DNA from: Roseiarcus sp050010035
Lineage (GTDB): Bacteria; Pseudomonadota; Alphaproteobacteria; Rhizobiales; Beijerinckiaceae
Reading direction: 5' to 3'
Assembly (NCBI GenBank): GCA_050010035.1
Contig: JBEKLU010000009.1
Span: 10,982 to 74,981, forward strand
DNA length: 64,000 nt
Shown here one piece after another: positions 25,255 through 34,728 of the stretch; the stretch's first letter is position 1, and every line of letters starts with the position of its first letter. A program made the translations under genes and the position numbers. The notes beneath the pieces were generated by a model. The model worked only from the letters and a program-made list of their open reading frames with translations. It was not told the DNA's origin and did not search any database.

Positions 25255-27603
25255 TCAGCCCGCCGCGCTGACGAAACTGTCGAGCACCAGCTTGCGGCCG
25301 GCGCGATCGAAATCGACCGTGAGCTTGGCGCCGTCGACCGCGACGACGTTGCCGTTGCCGAATTTGACGTGAAACACGCGGGCGCCCGCGGCGAAAGCGG
25401 AAGGCGCGTCGGTCCGCGAGAGCGCGTGGCCTTCGATGACCCGCCCCGTCGCGGGTGCAGCGGCCTCCTCACGCGCCGCGCTTTCCCGGGCGCGCCGCCA
25501 GCCCGGCGTTTCGTAGCGCGAGGCGAACGAGGATTCGCGCTCGAAACGCGAGACGCCATAGCCGCCATGCGCCGCGCTCGACGCTTCGACCACTTCGACG
25601 TGATCCTCCGGCAGCTCGTCGATGAAGCGCGAGGGCAGCGAGGTCTGCCATAGCCCGCGCACCCGCCGGTTGGCGGCAAAGTAGATTTTGACGGCGCGGC
25701 GCGCGCGCGTGATCCCGACATAGGCGAGCCGCCGCTCCTCCTCGAGCCCGGCGCGACCGTTCTCGTCGAGCGCGCGCTGATGGGGAAACAGCCCCTCTTC
25801 CCAGCCCGGCAGGAACACCATGTCGAATTCGAGCCCCTTGGCGGCGTGCAGGGTCATGATCGAAACGCGCGCGCCGCCTTCGCCGCTCTCGACGTCCATG
25901 ACCAGCGAGACGTGTTCGAGAAAAGCCGCCAGCGTCGGGAAATCGCCCATCGAGCGCACGAATTCCTTCAGGTTTTCCAGCCTTCCGGCGGCGTCCGCGG
26001 TGCGTTCGGCCTTCCACATGTCGATCAGGCCGCTCTCCTCGAGGATCGTCTGGGCGAGCTCCTCGTGCGGCGCGACGTCGATCTGCGCCGACCAGCGCTC
26101 GAAGCTGGCGAGCAGGTCGCGCAGGATCTTGCGCGGCCGCGCCTTGAGCTCCTCGATTTCGACCAGCACGCGCGCCGCGCGCATCAGCGAAACGCCGGCG
26201 CTGCGGCGATAGGCGTGCAGCACGTTCAGCGTCGCTTCGCCGAGGCCGCGCCGGGGCAGGTTGTAGATGCGCTCGAAGGCCAGATCGTCGTCCGGCTGGG
26301 CGACGCAGCGCAGATAGGCGAGCGCGTCGCGGATTTCCGCCCGCTCGTAGAAGCGCGGGCCGCCGATCACCTTGTAGGGGATGCCGAGCGCGATGAAGCG
26401 CTCCTCGAACTCGCGCATCTGGAACGAAGCGCGCACCAGAATGGCGATCTCGTCGAGGGACACGCCGGCGCGCTGCGCCGCTTCGATCTCCTCGCCGATG
26501 ACGCGCGCCTCCTCCTGACTGTCCCACAGACCGCTCACCGTCGGTTTTTCGCCGAGTTCGGCGCTCGTATAGAGCGTCTTGCCCAGGCGATTGGCGTTGT
26601 GGGCGATCAGCCCGGCGGCGACCGCGAGGATATGGCCGCCCGAGCGGTAATTGCGTTCGAGTCGGATGACCTCAGCGCCGGGAAAATCGTGCCCGAAGCG
26701 AAGGATGTTGTCGACGTCGGCGCCGCGCCAGCCGTAGATCGACTGGTCGTCGTCGCCGACGCAGCACAGATTGCGATGCCCCTGCGCGAGCAGCCGCAAC
26801 CACAGGTACTGCACGACGTTGGTGTCCTGATACTCGTCGACCAGAATGTATCGCCAGCGATTTTGATACTGCGCCAGAATCTCCGCGCGCTCGCGAAGCA
26901 GGCGCAGGCTCTCGAGCAGCAGGTCGCCGAAATCGACGGCGTTGAGCTCCTTCAGGCGCGCCTGGTAGGCGCCGTAGAGCGCGCCGCCGCGACCATTGGC
27001 GAAGGCGCCCGCTTCGCCGGGCGGAACGTGGGCGGGATCGAGGCCGCGATTCTTCCACGCGTCGATCTGGCTCGCCAGCGCGCGCGCCGGCCAGCGCTTG
27101 TCGTCGACGTTCTCGGCCTGCAGGATCTGTTTGATGAGGCGGACCTGATCGTCGGCGTCGAGGATGGTGAAATTCGGCTTGAGCCCGACCAGCTCGGCGT
27201 GACGGCGCAGGACCTTGGCGCCGATGGAATGGAACGTGCCCATCCACGGCATGCCCTCGACGACGCCGGTCAGGGCGCCGACGCGCTCGCGCATTTCGCG
27301 CGCCGCCTTGTTGGTGAAGGTGACCGCCAGAATCTCGTGCGGCCTGGCGCGGCCGGTGGCGATGATATGGGCGATGCGGGCGGTCAGGACCCGCGTCTTG
27401 CCGACGCCCGCCCCGGCGAGCACCAGCACCGGCCCGTCGAGCGCCTCGACGGCGCGGCGCTGCTCCTCGTTCAAGCCCTTGAGATAGCGCGGCGCGGCGC
27501 TCGCCGCGGCCCGCGCCGAAAGGCTCGTCGTTCGAACGACGGCGGTCGCCTCGGGCGCGGCAGGATCAAGACGGACGGACGATTGGGAAGTCTCGCGGCG
27601 CAT
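25255..27603 (-). CDS. UvrD/PcrA-type ATP-dependent DNA helicase
   Basis: A superfamily 1A helicase of 782 residues acting in excision and mismatch repair and at stalled forks. Motif I is LAGAGVGKT (64-70), motif II VDEYQDTN, motif III GDDDQSIYGWRGA, motif IV LERNYRSGG, motif V TLHAAKGLEFD and motif VI YVGITRARR. The C-terminus ends in the Tudor-like RNA-polymerase-interacting segment VFHVKFGNGNVVAVDG typical of PcrA/UvrD. About 40 N-terminal residues precede the helicase core. Start ATG 27603. It follows tadC, where a tadD gene might have been expected. Confidence 0.95.
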   Translation of the reverse strand: MRRETSQSSVRLDPAAPEATAVVRTTSLSARAAASAAPRYLKGLNEEQRRAVEALDGPVLVLAGAGVGKTRVLTARIAHIIATGRARPHEILAVTFTNKAAREMRERVGALTGVVEGMPWMGTFHSIGAKVLRRHAELVGLKPNFTILDADDQVRLIKQILQAENVDDKRWPARALASQIDAWKNRGLDPAHVPPGEAGAFANGRGGALYGAYQARLKELNAVDFGDLLLESLRLLRERAEILAQYQNRWRYILVDEYQDTNVVQYLWLRLLAQGHRNLCCVGDDDQSIYGWRGADVDNILRFGHDFPGAEVIRLERNYRSGGHILAVAAGLIAHNANRLGKTLYTSAELGEKPTVSGLWDSQEEARVIGEEIEAAQRAGVSLDEIAILVRASFQMREFEERFIALGIPYKVIGGPRFYERAEIRDALAYLRCVAQPDDDLAFERIYNLPRRGLGEATLNVLHAYRRSAGVSLMRAARVLVEIEELKARPRKILRDLLASFERWSAQIDVAPHEELAQTILEESGLIDMWKAERTADAAGRLENLKEFVRSMGDFPTLAAFLEHVSLVMDVESGEGGARVSIMTLHAAKGLEFDMVFLPGWEEGLFPHQRALDENGRAGLEEERRLAYVGITRARRAVKIYFAANRRVRGLWQTSLPSRFIDELPEDHVEVVEASSAAHGGYGVSRFERESSFASRYETPGWRRARESAAREEAAAPATGRVIEGHALSRTDAPSAFAAGARVFHVKFGNGNVVAVDGAKLTVDFDRAGRKLVLDSFVSAAG

Positions 27604-27668
27604 GGCGAATCATGCGTCGCCGAGCCGCCCCGCGCAACGGAAAAAAGACGATTCCCGGCCCCGGCCGG

Positions 27669-28655
27669 TCAATTCCAGTGATTGATCTGAATGGCCGCCG
27701 GCGTGAGGATGGCGGCGAAGAGGCCGGGCAGAAAGAACAGGATCATCGGCACCGTGAGCGTCGGCGGCAGCGCGGCCGCCTTCTTTTCCGCGGCGGTCAT
27801 GCGTTGATCGCGGCTTTCCTGGCTGAGCACGCGCAGCGCGGCGCCGAGCGGCGTGCCGTAGCGCTCGGACTGGATCAAGACGGTGGTGAGGGAACGAACC
27901 GATTCGAGCCCGGTGCGGGCGTTGAGGTTTTCGAAGGCGGTGCGCCGATCCGGGAGATAGGACATTTCCGCCGCCAGCAGGGTCAGTTCCTCCGCCATGT
28001 CGATGCTCTCGACCCCGACTTCCGCGCTCACCTTGCGCACCGAATGTTCGATCGACATGCCCGATTCGGCGCAGATCAACAGGAGATCGAGGGTGTTGGG
28101 AAAGGCCCGCTCCAGGGACTTCTGCCGCTTGGTCGTCGAATTGCGCAGATAGAGTTCCGGCGCCTTGACGCCCAGATACATCGCGAACATGACGAAGCAG
28201 ACCCTCATCGGCAGCGGCTGCGTCCATTTCGCGATGACGAAGATATAGATTCCCGCGAACAGCGCGAACGCGATCGGCGCAAAAAGTCGGAACGTGACGA
28301 AAGCGTACTCGGCGCCGGCGCCGCGGAACCCGGCCTGCGCCAGGGTCTCCTTGGCCTTCTCCGTGCTCAGCCAGCTCGTCAGGCTGAGCGCGTCGACGAG
28401 ATTCTTCAGCATAGTGCTGGGCTTGGCGCGCAACTGTTTCTTGCCCTGGCTGTTCTGGCTCGCCGCCAGCCGCTCGCGCTCGCGCAGGCGGATGCGTTCC
28501 CGCTCGGAGCCGACCGCCTTGATGCGCCGCGACAGATTGTCGGTCTGCAGCAGCGGCACGATCACCACCAGGATCGTCGCCGCGCAGCCGAGCGCGGCGA
28601 ACAGCAACGCGATGAACTGCCCATCGCCTAGCTTGTTGAGAACCGAGTCCAACAT
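27669..28655 (-). CDS. tadC: Tad pilus inner-membrane platform protein TadC
   Basis: A 328-residue member of the GspF/TadC family, partner of TadB in the inner-membrane platform on which the TadA ATPase acts. An N-terminal transmembrane helix is followed by a basic region, a central hydrophobic pair (about 120-165), the conserved T2SSF domain (RAFPNTLDLLLICAESGMS) and a C-terminal helix (MILFFLPGLFAAILTPAA). Start ATG 28655, 13 bp after tadB. It is the last tad gene before the helicase. Confidence 0.93.
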   Translation of the reverse strand: MLDSVLNKLGDGQFIALLFAALGCAATILVVIVPLLQTDNLSRRIKAVGSERERIRLRERERLAASQNSQGKKQLRAKPSTMLKNLVDALSLTSWLSTEKAKETLAQAGFRGAGAEYAFVTFRLFAPIAFALFAGIYIFVIAKWTQPLPMRVCFVMFAMYLGVKAPELYLRNSTTKRQKSLERAFPNTLDLLLICAESGMSIEHSVRKVSAEVGVESIDMAEELTLLAAEMSYLPDRRTAFENLNARTGLESVRSLTTVLIQSERYGTPLGAALRVLSQESRDQRMTAAEKKAAALPPTLTVPMILFFLPGLFAAILTPAAIQINHWN

Positions 28656-28668
28656 CGCGCTCGTCCGA

Positions 28669-29628
28669 TCAAAAGTCGAAGCTGACCATCTTCTTCATCA
28701 TCACCACGCCGATGCACATCCAGAATATGGCGATCGCCGAGATCATCTCGCCGTGCTGCGTGGTCCACAGCAGACTGATGTACTTCGGCGAGGACAGGTA
28801 GAGGAGGCCGGTGACGACGAAGGGAACGCAGCCGATGATGACCGCGGAGGCCTTGGCCTCCATCGCCATCGCGCCGATTTTTCCCTTCATTTTCTTTCTC
28901 TCGCGCAGGGTTCGCGACAGGTTGCCGATCGCCTCGGCCAGGTTGCCGCCGGCCTTGGCCTGGATGCCGATGACGATCGAGAAGAAATTCGTCTCGCTGA
29001 CCGGCACGCGTTGCGCCATTTTCTCGACCGCTTCCGACAGCGGCAGGCCGAGCGCCTGGCCCTCGACGATCTTGCGAAATTCGGACCGCACCGGCTCGGG
29101 CGTCTCGTTGGCGATGATGCGCAGCGTGTCGCCGAGCGGCAGGCCGGCCCTGATGCCGCGCACGATGATGTCGAGCGCATTGGGGAATATCGCGACGAAC
29201 TTGTTGATGCGGCGCGCGCGAAGCCGAGCGAGCACGAGGTTGGGAAGTCCGAGACCGCTCATCGCGACGACCAGAGCGGCCACCAGCGCGCTTCCCGACT
29301 TGACGTAGACCAGACCGCCCAGCGCGACGGCGATCGCCGCGAAGACGATCAGGAACTGGCGACGGGGGATCGACAGCCCGGCCTGCTCGATGCGCGTTTG
29401 CAGATCGGGCCCCTTGCGCTTCGCCTTCTTTTCCAGATCCTTGATGTTTTCGGCGATCTGCTTTTTCTTCGCCGCCCGGTCGATCGTGGCGACGTTGGCC
29501 TTCGCCTCGGGCTTCTTGACGGCCGCGCGGCGTTTTTCCGCGCGCGAATCGCCGCCGGCGAGCGCGAACGCCAGACCCCCGCACGCGAGGATCACGCAGC
29601 CCGCCGCCAGAACCAAGTTATTGACCAT
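28669..29628 (-). CDS. tadB: Tad pilus inner-membrane platform protein TadB
   Basis: A 319-residue T2SSF-domain protein with an N-terminal helix (NNLVLAAGCVILACGGLAFA), a lysine-rich linker, a helix pair at about 115-150, the conserved segment FPNALDIIVRGIRAGLPLGD and C-terminal helices. The ATG at 29628 is chosen because GGGAG lies five bases upstream; a GTG at 29637 would place that site inside the gene. Forms the platform with TadC. Confidence 0.93.
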   Translation of the reverse strand: MVNNLVLAAGCVILACGGLAFALAGGDSRAEKRRAAVKKPEAKANVATIDRAAKKKQIAENIKDLEKKAKRKGPDLQTRIEQAGLSIPRRQFLIVFAAIAVALGGLVYVKSGSALVAALVVAMSGLGLPNLVLARLRARRINKFVAIFPNALDIIVRGIRAGLPLGDTLRIIANETPEPVRSEFRKIVEGQALGLPLSEAVEKMAQRVPVSETNFFSIVIGIQAKAGGNLAEAIGNLSRTLRERKKMKGKIGAMAMEAKASAVIIGCVPFVVTGLLYLSSPKYISLLWTTQHGEMISAIAIFWMCIGVVMMKKMVSFDF

Positions 29629-29655
29629 CGCTCCCACGTCCTGCGTGTCGAGGCG

Positions 29656-31077
29656 CTAAGGCGCTTCTTTGAGTTCCGAGGCGTCGAGCGCCGCGGCGAG
29701 GCGCTGCTCTTCGCCGAAATAGCGCGCGCGGTCCCAAAAGCGCGGCCGACCGATGCCGGTCGAGCGATGCCGACCCTTGAGCTTGCCTTGCGCGTCCTCG
29801 CCGAGGACTTCGTAGACGAACAAGTCCTGGGTGATGATGACGTCGCCCTCCATCCCCATCACCTCGGTGATATGGGTGATGCGCCGCGATCCGTCGCGCA
29901 GACGCGCCGCCTGAATGATCACGTCGACCGAAGAGGTGATCATCTCGCGAATAGTGCGCGAAGGCAGGGAATAGCCGCCCATCGTGATCATCGATTCCAT
30001 ACGGCTGAGCGCCTCGCGCGGCGAATTGGCGTGGAGCGTCCCCATCGAACCGTCGTGACCGGTGTTCATCGCTTGCAGGAGATCGAAGGCTTCCGGCCCG
30101 CGCACTTCGCCGACGATGATTCGCTCGGGACGCATGCGCAGGCAGTTCTTGACGAGATCGCGCATCGTCACCTGCCCGGCGCCTTCGAGGTTGGGCGGAC
30201 GCGTTTCCAGACGCACGACGTGCGGTTGCTGCAACTGCAATTCCGCCGCGTCTTCGCAGGTGATGACCCGCTCGTCCGGTTCGATGTAATGCGTCAGACA
30301 ATTGAGCAGCGTCGTCTTGCCCGAGCCCGTGCCGCCGGAAATGACCACGTTGCAGCGGACGCGGCCGATGATTTTGAGGATTTCGGCGCCGGTGGGCGAA
30401 ATCGAGCCGAAACGCGTGAGCTGATCGAGCGTCAGCTTGTCCTTCTTGAATTTGCGGATCGTCAGCGCCGCCCCGTCGATCGCCAACGGCGGGGCGATGA
30501 CGTTGACGCGCGAGCCGTCCATCAGGCGCGCGTCGCAGATCGGCGAAGCCTCGTCGACGCGCCGGCCGACCTGACTGACGATGCGCTGGCAGATGTTCAT
30601 CAACTGGGCGGAGTCGCGAAACCGGACGTTGGTCAATTGGATCTTGCCGCCGACCTCGATGAAGCAGCGCGTCGGCCCGTTGACCATGATGTCGGCGATG
30701 TCGTCGCGCGACAGCAGCGGCTCGAGCGGCCCGAAGCCGAGCACGTCGTTGCAGATGTCGTCGAGCAGGTCCTCCTGCTCGGAGATCGACAGGACGAGGT
30801 TCTTGATCGTCACGATCTCGTGGACGATGTCGCGAATTTCCTCGCGCGCGCTCTCGGAATCGAGCTTGGCCAGCGCCGCCAGATCGATCGCCTCGATCAG
30901 CGCGCCGAAGATCATCGATTTGGTCTGAAAATAGTTGTCGGAGCGGCGTTCCGGCTGCGCCAGAGACGGCGGCTCGGCGCCGACCGGCGACTTCGTCGTC
31001 TCCGGCCGGACCGCGGGCGCGCCCGCCGAGGGCGGCGGCTGGACGCTCAGTCCGGGATTGGAACGCTTACCGAACAT
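29656..31077 (-). CDS. tadA: Tad pilus secretion ATPase TadA (CpaF)
   Basis: A 473-residue GspE/VirB11-superfamily ATPase that powers Flp pilus assembly. The Walker A motif is ISGGTGSGKTTLLN (248-255), and the Asp-box and Walker B regions are ERVITCEDAAELQLQQP and RIIVGEVRGPEAFD. A flexible N-terminal proline-rich tail of about 45 residues precedes the N-domain. GGGAAGAGAGC lies before ATG 31077. Cytoplasmic, docking on TadB and TadC. Confidence 0.95.
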   Translation of the reverse strand: MFGKRSNPGLSVQPPPSAGAPAVRPETTKSPVGAEPPSLAQPERRSDNYFQTKSMIFGALIEAIDLAALAKLDSESAREEIRDIVHEIVTIKNLVLSISEQEDLLDDICNDVLGFGPLEPLLSRDDIADIMVNGPTRCFIEVGGKIQLTNVRFRDSAQLMNICQRIVSQVGRRVDEASPICDARLMDGSRVNVIAPPLAIDGAALTIRKFKKDKLTLDQLTRFGSISPTGAEILKIIGRVRCNVVISGGTGSGKTTLLNCLTHYIEPDERVITCEDAAELQLQQPHVVRLETRPPNLEGAGQVTMRDLVKNCLRMRPERIIVGEVRGPEAFDLLQAMNTGHDGSMGTLHANSPREALSRMESMITMGGYSLPSRTIREMITSSVDVIIQAARLRDGSRRITHITEVMGMEGDVIITQDLFVYEVLGEDAQGKLKGRHRSTGIGRPRFWDRARYFGEEQRLAAALDASELKEAP

Positions 31078-31162
31078 GCTCTCTCTTCCCTGCGTCTGCG
31101 GCCGCCAGGCGGGGGTCGCCGACCGCGAGCGTCAACGTTTGTCCTGTCTCGATGCGCGGTTC

Positions 31163-32437
31163 TCAAGCCTTCTTCCGAACGAACTTGGCGATGAACGGAT
31201 CGAGAATGCCGCGCTTGGCTTTGCGCGCCTCGCCGCGGCCTGCGACCTCGTTGGCCAGATCGGCGAAGATTTCGGCGATTTTTCCCTTCGGCTCGATTTC
31301 GGCGATCATCTGCCCGTTGTTGGCCGCCGCGCCGAAGAGCTTGGCTTCGTGAGGGATGACGGCGACCGGCTCCATTTCCACGGTCTTGGCGAAGTCCGCC
31401 ACCGAAATTTCCGGACGCCTGGGCATGCCGACGCCGTTGATGACCAGATGGGGCGGATGGTCGTTGGGGCGCGAGCCGCGGATGTTGTCGATGATGTTCT
31501 TGGCGTTGCGCAGGTTGGCGAGGTCCGGCCCGGCCACGACGACGACTTCGTCCGAGCCGACGAGCATGCGACGCGTCCAGCCGTTCCAGGCGTGCGGAAC
31601 GTCCAGAACGATCCAGGGCGCCGAGGCGCGCATCGTGTCGACGACCGAATCGAACGACGTTTCCGAAAAATCGTAGAGGCGATCGAGCGTCGCGGGCGCC
31701 GCGAGCAAGCTCAAATTGTCCCCGCACTTGGACAGAAGGCGGTCGATCAGCGTCGCGTCGACGCGTTCGGGCGCGAACACCGCCTCCGCCACGCCTTGCG
31801 GCGGATCCTGATTGTAGTCGAGGCCCGCCGTGCCGAAGCCCAGGTCGAAATCCGCGACGATCGTCGCCATTTCCAGGCGCGTGGCGAGCGCCCAGGAGAG
31901 ATTGTGGGCGATCGTCGACGAACCGACGCCGCCCTTGGCGCCGACGACCGAGATCACGCGTCCCAGCGGTTTGGCGCCGGGCGTACGAAAGAGGTTCGAG
32001 ATCGCCTGGACGAACTCGACCGCGCTGAACGGGGCGACGAGATACTCGCTGACCCCGCGCGCCATCAACTGCCGGTAGAGCACGATGTCGTTGACTCGGC
32101 CCAGGATGACGACCTTCGTTCCCGCGTCGCACGAATGCGAGAGTTCGTCGAGTTGCTCGACGAGCAAATCGCGGTCCGCGGTCGCCTCGAGCACGATGAC
32201 GTTCGGCGTCGGAGCGTGGCGGTACGCCTCGACCGCCGCGGCCGCGCCGCCCATGTTCTGCTTGACGTGGGTCTTGCTCATGCGCCGATCGCCGATCGCC
32301 GCCTGCACGAGGGCGGCGGTTTCCGGGGTCTCGCAAAAGGCTTGAATGGAGACGCGAGGAACCGGATCGATCTGAGGAATCGTCGGCGCGCGCGGGGCGG
32401 CGGACGACTCGGGCTGCTCGACGGACTGCACGCGCAT
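31163..32437 (-). CDS. cpaE: Tad pilus localisation ATPase TadZ (CpaE)
   Basis: A 424-residue protein with an atypical N-terminal receiver-like domain (about 30-155; VIVLEATADRDLLVEQLDEL, LMARGVSEYLVAPF) and a C-terminal ParA/MinD-type ATPase domain with deviant Walker A VVGAKGGVGSSTIAHNL and FDLGFGTAGLD. Family members localise the Tad secretion system to the cell pole. The ribosome-binding site GGAGGCTGAGCC overlaps the end of cpaD. The conserved receiver Asp is not evident, as is normal for this family. Confidence 0.93.
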   Translation of the reverse strand: MRVQSVEQPESSAAPRAPTIPQIDPVPRVSIQAFCETPETAALVQAAIGDRRMSKTHVKQNMGGAAAAVEAYRHAPTPNVIVLEATADRDLLVEQLDELSHSCDAGTKVVILGRVNDIVLYRQLMARGVSEYLVAPFSAVEFVQAISNLFRTPGAKPLGRVISVVGAKGGVGSSTIAHNLSWALATRLEMATIVADFDLGFGTAGLDYNQDPPQGVAEAVFAPERVDATLIDRLLSKCGDNLSLLAAPATLDRLYDFSETSFDSVVDTMRASAPWIVLDVPHAWNGWTRRMLVGSDEVVVVAGPDLANLRNAKNIIDNIRGSRPNDHPPHLVINGVGMPRRPEISVADFAKTVEMEPVAVIPHEAKLFGAAANNGQMIAEIEPKGKIAEIFADLANEVAGRGEARKAKRGILDPFIAKFVRKKA

Positions 32438-32440
32438 GGC

Positions 32441-33172
32441 TCAGCCTCCCGTCCCGACTTGGCCGATCGCCGTGTTCTGGGTCTTCCAGGCGGTGCCGGG
32501 ATCCTTGCCCTCGCGCACGTCGCCGATCGCTCGCAAGCGCATCGACACGTCCGGCGGGTCGCTGGAGCGCGACTGCGCGAGATCGCGGGGATCGTCGACC
32601 TGAGCCGCGAGCGCGGACTGAGTCGCGCAGCCGAAATTCGGGTAGGATTCGTTCTTCCATCCCTCGGTCGAGCTCCCCGAGGCCAGGTCGGTCGGCCATT
32701 GCCCGCACGGCGTCGGCACGACCGCCTTCAGGCCTTGAAAGATCAGGCGCACCGGCGCGGCGCGCGTCCCATCGCGCACCGGGTAGACGCCGACGCCGAC
32801 GTATCCGCGCAGTCCCGTCGCGGCCAGGGTTCGGCGAATCTCGTCGACGATCCGGCGGTCGCTCTCCCTTGCGCCCGCCGGCGCCAGAATGGTGATCCGG
32901 CCGACGCCCAAATCGCGATAGCGTTGCGCGAAGCCGCGAATGTTGGCGGCCGACTGGGCGTCGAGGCCGCCGCCGACGGGATAGACGTCGAGCGTCGTCG
33001 GCGCATCGGCCAGGACGATGGGATGCCGCTGGTGATAATCGTCCGGCGCGATCGAACCGGTGCCGGCGTAATCGAGATTGCAGCCCGCGAGCGGCGAGGC
33101 CGCGAGGCCGGCGAGGAGGAGCCAGGCCGAGGGCCGGGCTCGTGAGCGACGGGTGGTTGAGTTCCTCGACAT
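32441..33172 (-). CDS. cpaD: Tad pilus lipoprotein CpaD
   Basis: A 243-residue outer-membrane lipoprotein that helps the CpaC secretin. The signal peptide ends in the lipobox LAGC (LAASPLAGCNLDYAG). The mature part contains the CpaD signatures DDYHQRHPIVLADAP, RDLGVGRITILAPAG and CGQWPTDLA, with the C-terminal NFGCATQSALAAQVDDPRDL. The ATG at 33172 with GAGAG upstream is taken as start; an in-frame ATG 11 codons earlier is possible. Three bases separate it from cpaE. Confidence 0.93.
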   Translation of the reverse strand: MSRNSTTRRSRARPSAWLLLAGLAASPLAGCNLDYAGTGSIAPDDYHQRHPIVLADAPTTLDVYPVGGGLDAQSAANIRGFAQRYRDLGVGRITILAPAGARESDRRIVDEIRRTLAATGLRGYVGVGVYPVRDGTRAAPVRLIFQGLKAVVPTPCGQWPTDLASGSSTEGWKNESYPNFGCATQSALAAQVDDPRDLAQSRSSDPPDVSMRLRAIGDVREGKDPGTAWKTQNTAIGQVGTGG

Positions 33173-33219
33173 GGCAGGACTCTCGTTTGAAGGGGGCGGC
33201 GGCATGGTCTCGTTTTCGC

Positions 33220-34713
33220 TCAATCGGTGATGAATCCAACCTTGCCGGAGTAACCGGGCGTCGGCTGCGCGGCACCCGTGCTCGAATAGATCCGGTTGAC
33301 GCGCCCGAGCAGCCAGGACTGAGGATCGCTGGCGTCGGTGTAATTGGCGTCGGGCCGCGCCACCTCGCGCGGATCGACCGCGTGCACGATGTAGGGCGTG
33401 ACGGCGATCAAGAGTTCGGTTTCGTCGCGCAGGTAGTCGCGCGAGCGGAACAGGGCGCCGAGAACCGGCAGGTTCATCAGGCCGGGCACGCCGTTGATCG
33501 CCTGTTGCGTCTTGGTCGAAATGAGGCCGGCGGTGACGATCGAGCCGCCCGACGGCAATTCGACCGTCGTTTCGTTCTTGCGCGTGCGGAAGCCGGGAAC
33601 CGGCGCGCCGAAGATCGTGATCTGCGTCGACGTGTCGACATCGGTCACCTCGGTGGCGATGCGCAATTGGATGCGGCCCTGGGAGAGGACCACCGGCGTG
33701 AAATTCAGCGTGACGCCGTAAGGCTGCTGGACGATCGTGGGCGTGCAAACGTTGCCGGAGCAGCTTTCGCCGTTGAGGATCGGGATCGTGCCGCCGGCGA
33801 GGAACTTGGCGCTTTCGCCCGAGACGGCGGTGACGGTCGGTTCGGCGAGGGTGCGCGCGACGCCGTCGCGTTCGTACGCCTCGAGCGTCGCCGTCAAGCT
33901 CTTGCCGGCCGAGAGCCAGCCCAACGCCGCTGTCGCCCCGCCCAGCCCGCCCCCGTTGACGGAGAAAGGGTTGTCGATCTGGAACGAGTTCGGGGCCTTC
34001 CCGACGCCCTGCATGTTGACGCCGAGCTGCTTGACGATGTCGCGGCGGATTTCGGTGACGGTGACGCGCAGGCTGACCTGATCGAGGCCGCGGATGGTCA
34101 GCGAATTCACGACCTTGCCCTGAACCTGCTTGCCATCGCCCCCTTGCGTCGCCTCCTTGGTCTCGCTGAGAAACCCGGACGCGATGTCGAGCGCTTTCTG
34201 CGCGTCGCCGGCCGAAGCGACGGAACCGGTGAGAATGATCGATTCGGCGACGGTGCGAACGTGAATGTCGTTGCCCGGAATCGACGCGTTGAGCAGCGTC
34301 GCCAGTTCCCCGACATCGCGGCCCACCGAAATCTGCAGAACCGCAATCTTGCGGCCGTCCGCGGCGAGCGCGAAGATCGAGGTCTGACCGGGCCAGAGGG
34401 TCGAAACGTAGATGCGGCGCGCCGAGCGCACCACCGCGTTGGCGACTTTGGGCTGACCGACGAAGATTTCCGCCGCGTCCTCGGGAAGATCGACGATCAC
34501 CGAGCGGCCGACGCCGAGCTGCAGGGTCGTGACCGAGCCGTCGGCCAGGGTCAACGACGAGATCGCCGCCGCCTGCCCGGACAAAGCCGCCGTCTGCGGC
34601 CCAAGCGCGACGAGCGCTAGCAAGGCGGCGATCGGGAGCGCGGCGCGACGCGCGGCGCGACGCGCGGCGCGATGTCCCGTCATGCAGTGAACCTCAAACT
34701 CGGACTTTGCCAT
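33220..34713 (-). CDS. cpaC: Tad pilus outer-membrane secretin CpaC (RcpA)
   Basis: A 497-residue secretin. An N-terminal signal is preceded by an Arg/Ala-repeat stretch (RAARRAARRAA) encoded by a short GC repeat. The pilus-type N0 domain includes LQLGVGRSVIVDLPEDAAE and a BON-like region follows (VRTVAESIILTGSVAS). The secretin domain has VARTLAEPTVTAVSGESAKFL, PYGVTLNFTPVVL, GFRTRKNETTVELPSGGS and LGALFRSRDYLRDETELLI. An unusual insert with two cysteines (GESCSGNVCTPT) lies in the secretin core. Start ATG 34713. Confidence 0.95.
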   Translation of the reverse strand: MAKSEFEVHCMTGHRAARRAARRAALPIAALLALVALGPQTAALSGQAAAISSLTLADGSVTTLQLGVGRSVIVDLPEDAAEIFVGQPKVANAVVRSARRIYVSTLWPGQTSIFALAADGRKIAVLQISVGRDVGELATLLNASIPGNDIHVRTVAESIILTGSVASAGDAQKALDIASGFLSETKEATQGGDGKQVQGKVVNSLTIRGLDQVSLRVTVTEIRRDIVKQLGVNMQGVGKAPNSFQIDNPFSVNGGGLGGATAALGWLSAGKSLTATLEAYERDGVARTLAEPTVTAVSGESAKFLAGGTIPILNGESCSGNVCTPTIVQQPYGVTLNFTPVVLSQGRIQLRIATEVTDVDTSTQITIFGAPVPGFRTRKNETTVELPSGGSIVTAGLISTKTQQAINGVPGLMNLPVLGALFRSRDYLRDETELLIAVTPYIVHAVDPREVARPDANYTDASDPQSWLLGRVNRIYSSTGAAQPTPGYSGKVGFITD

Positions 34714-34728
34714 GGGCGCCCTCTTTCA

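Noticed and set aside
28294..31194. 966-codon open frame opposite tadA-tadB-tadC
   Set aside because: Mirror of codon bias in the tad genes; no motif or ribosome-binding site.
32743..33006. Alternative open frames inside cpaD
   Set aside because: They overlap the lipoprotein frame, which has lipobox and family motifs.
34640..34680. Short tandem GC repeat at the start of cpaC
   Set aside because: It encodes the Arg/Ala N-terminal stretch of the signal region; explained as coding sequence, with slippage possible but no frame damage.
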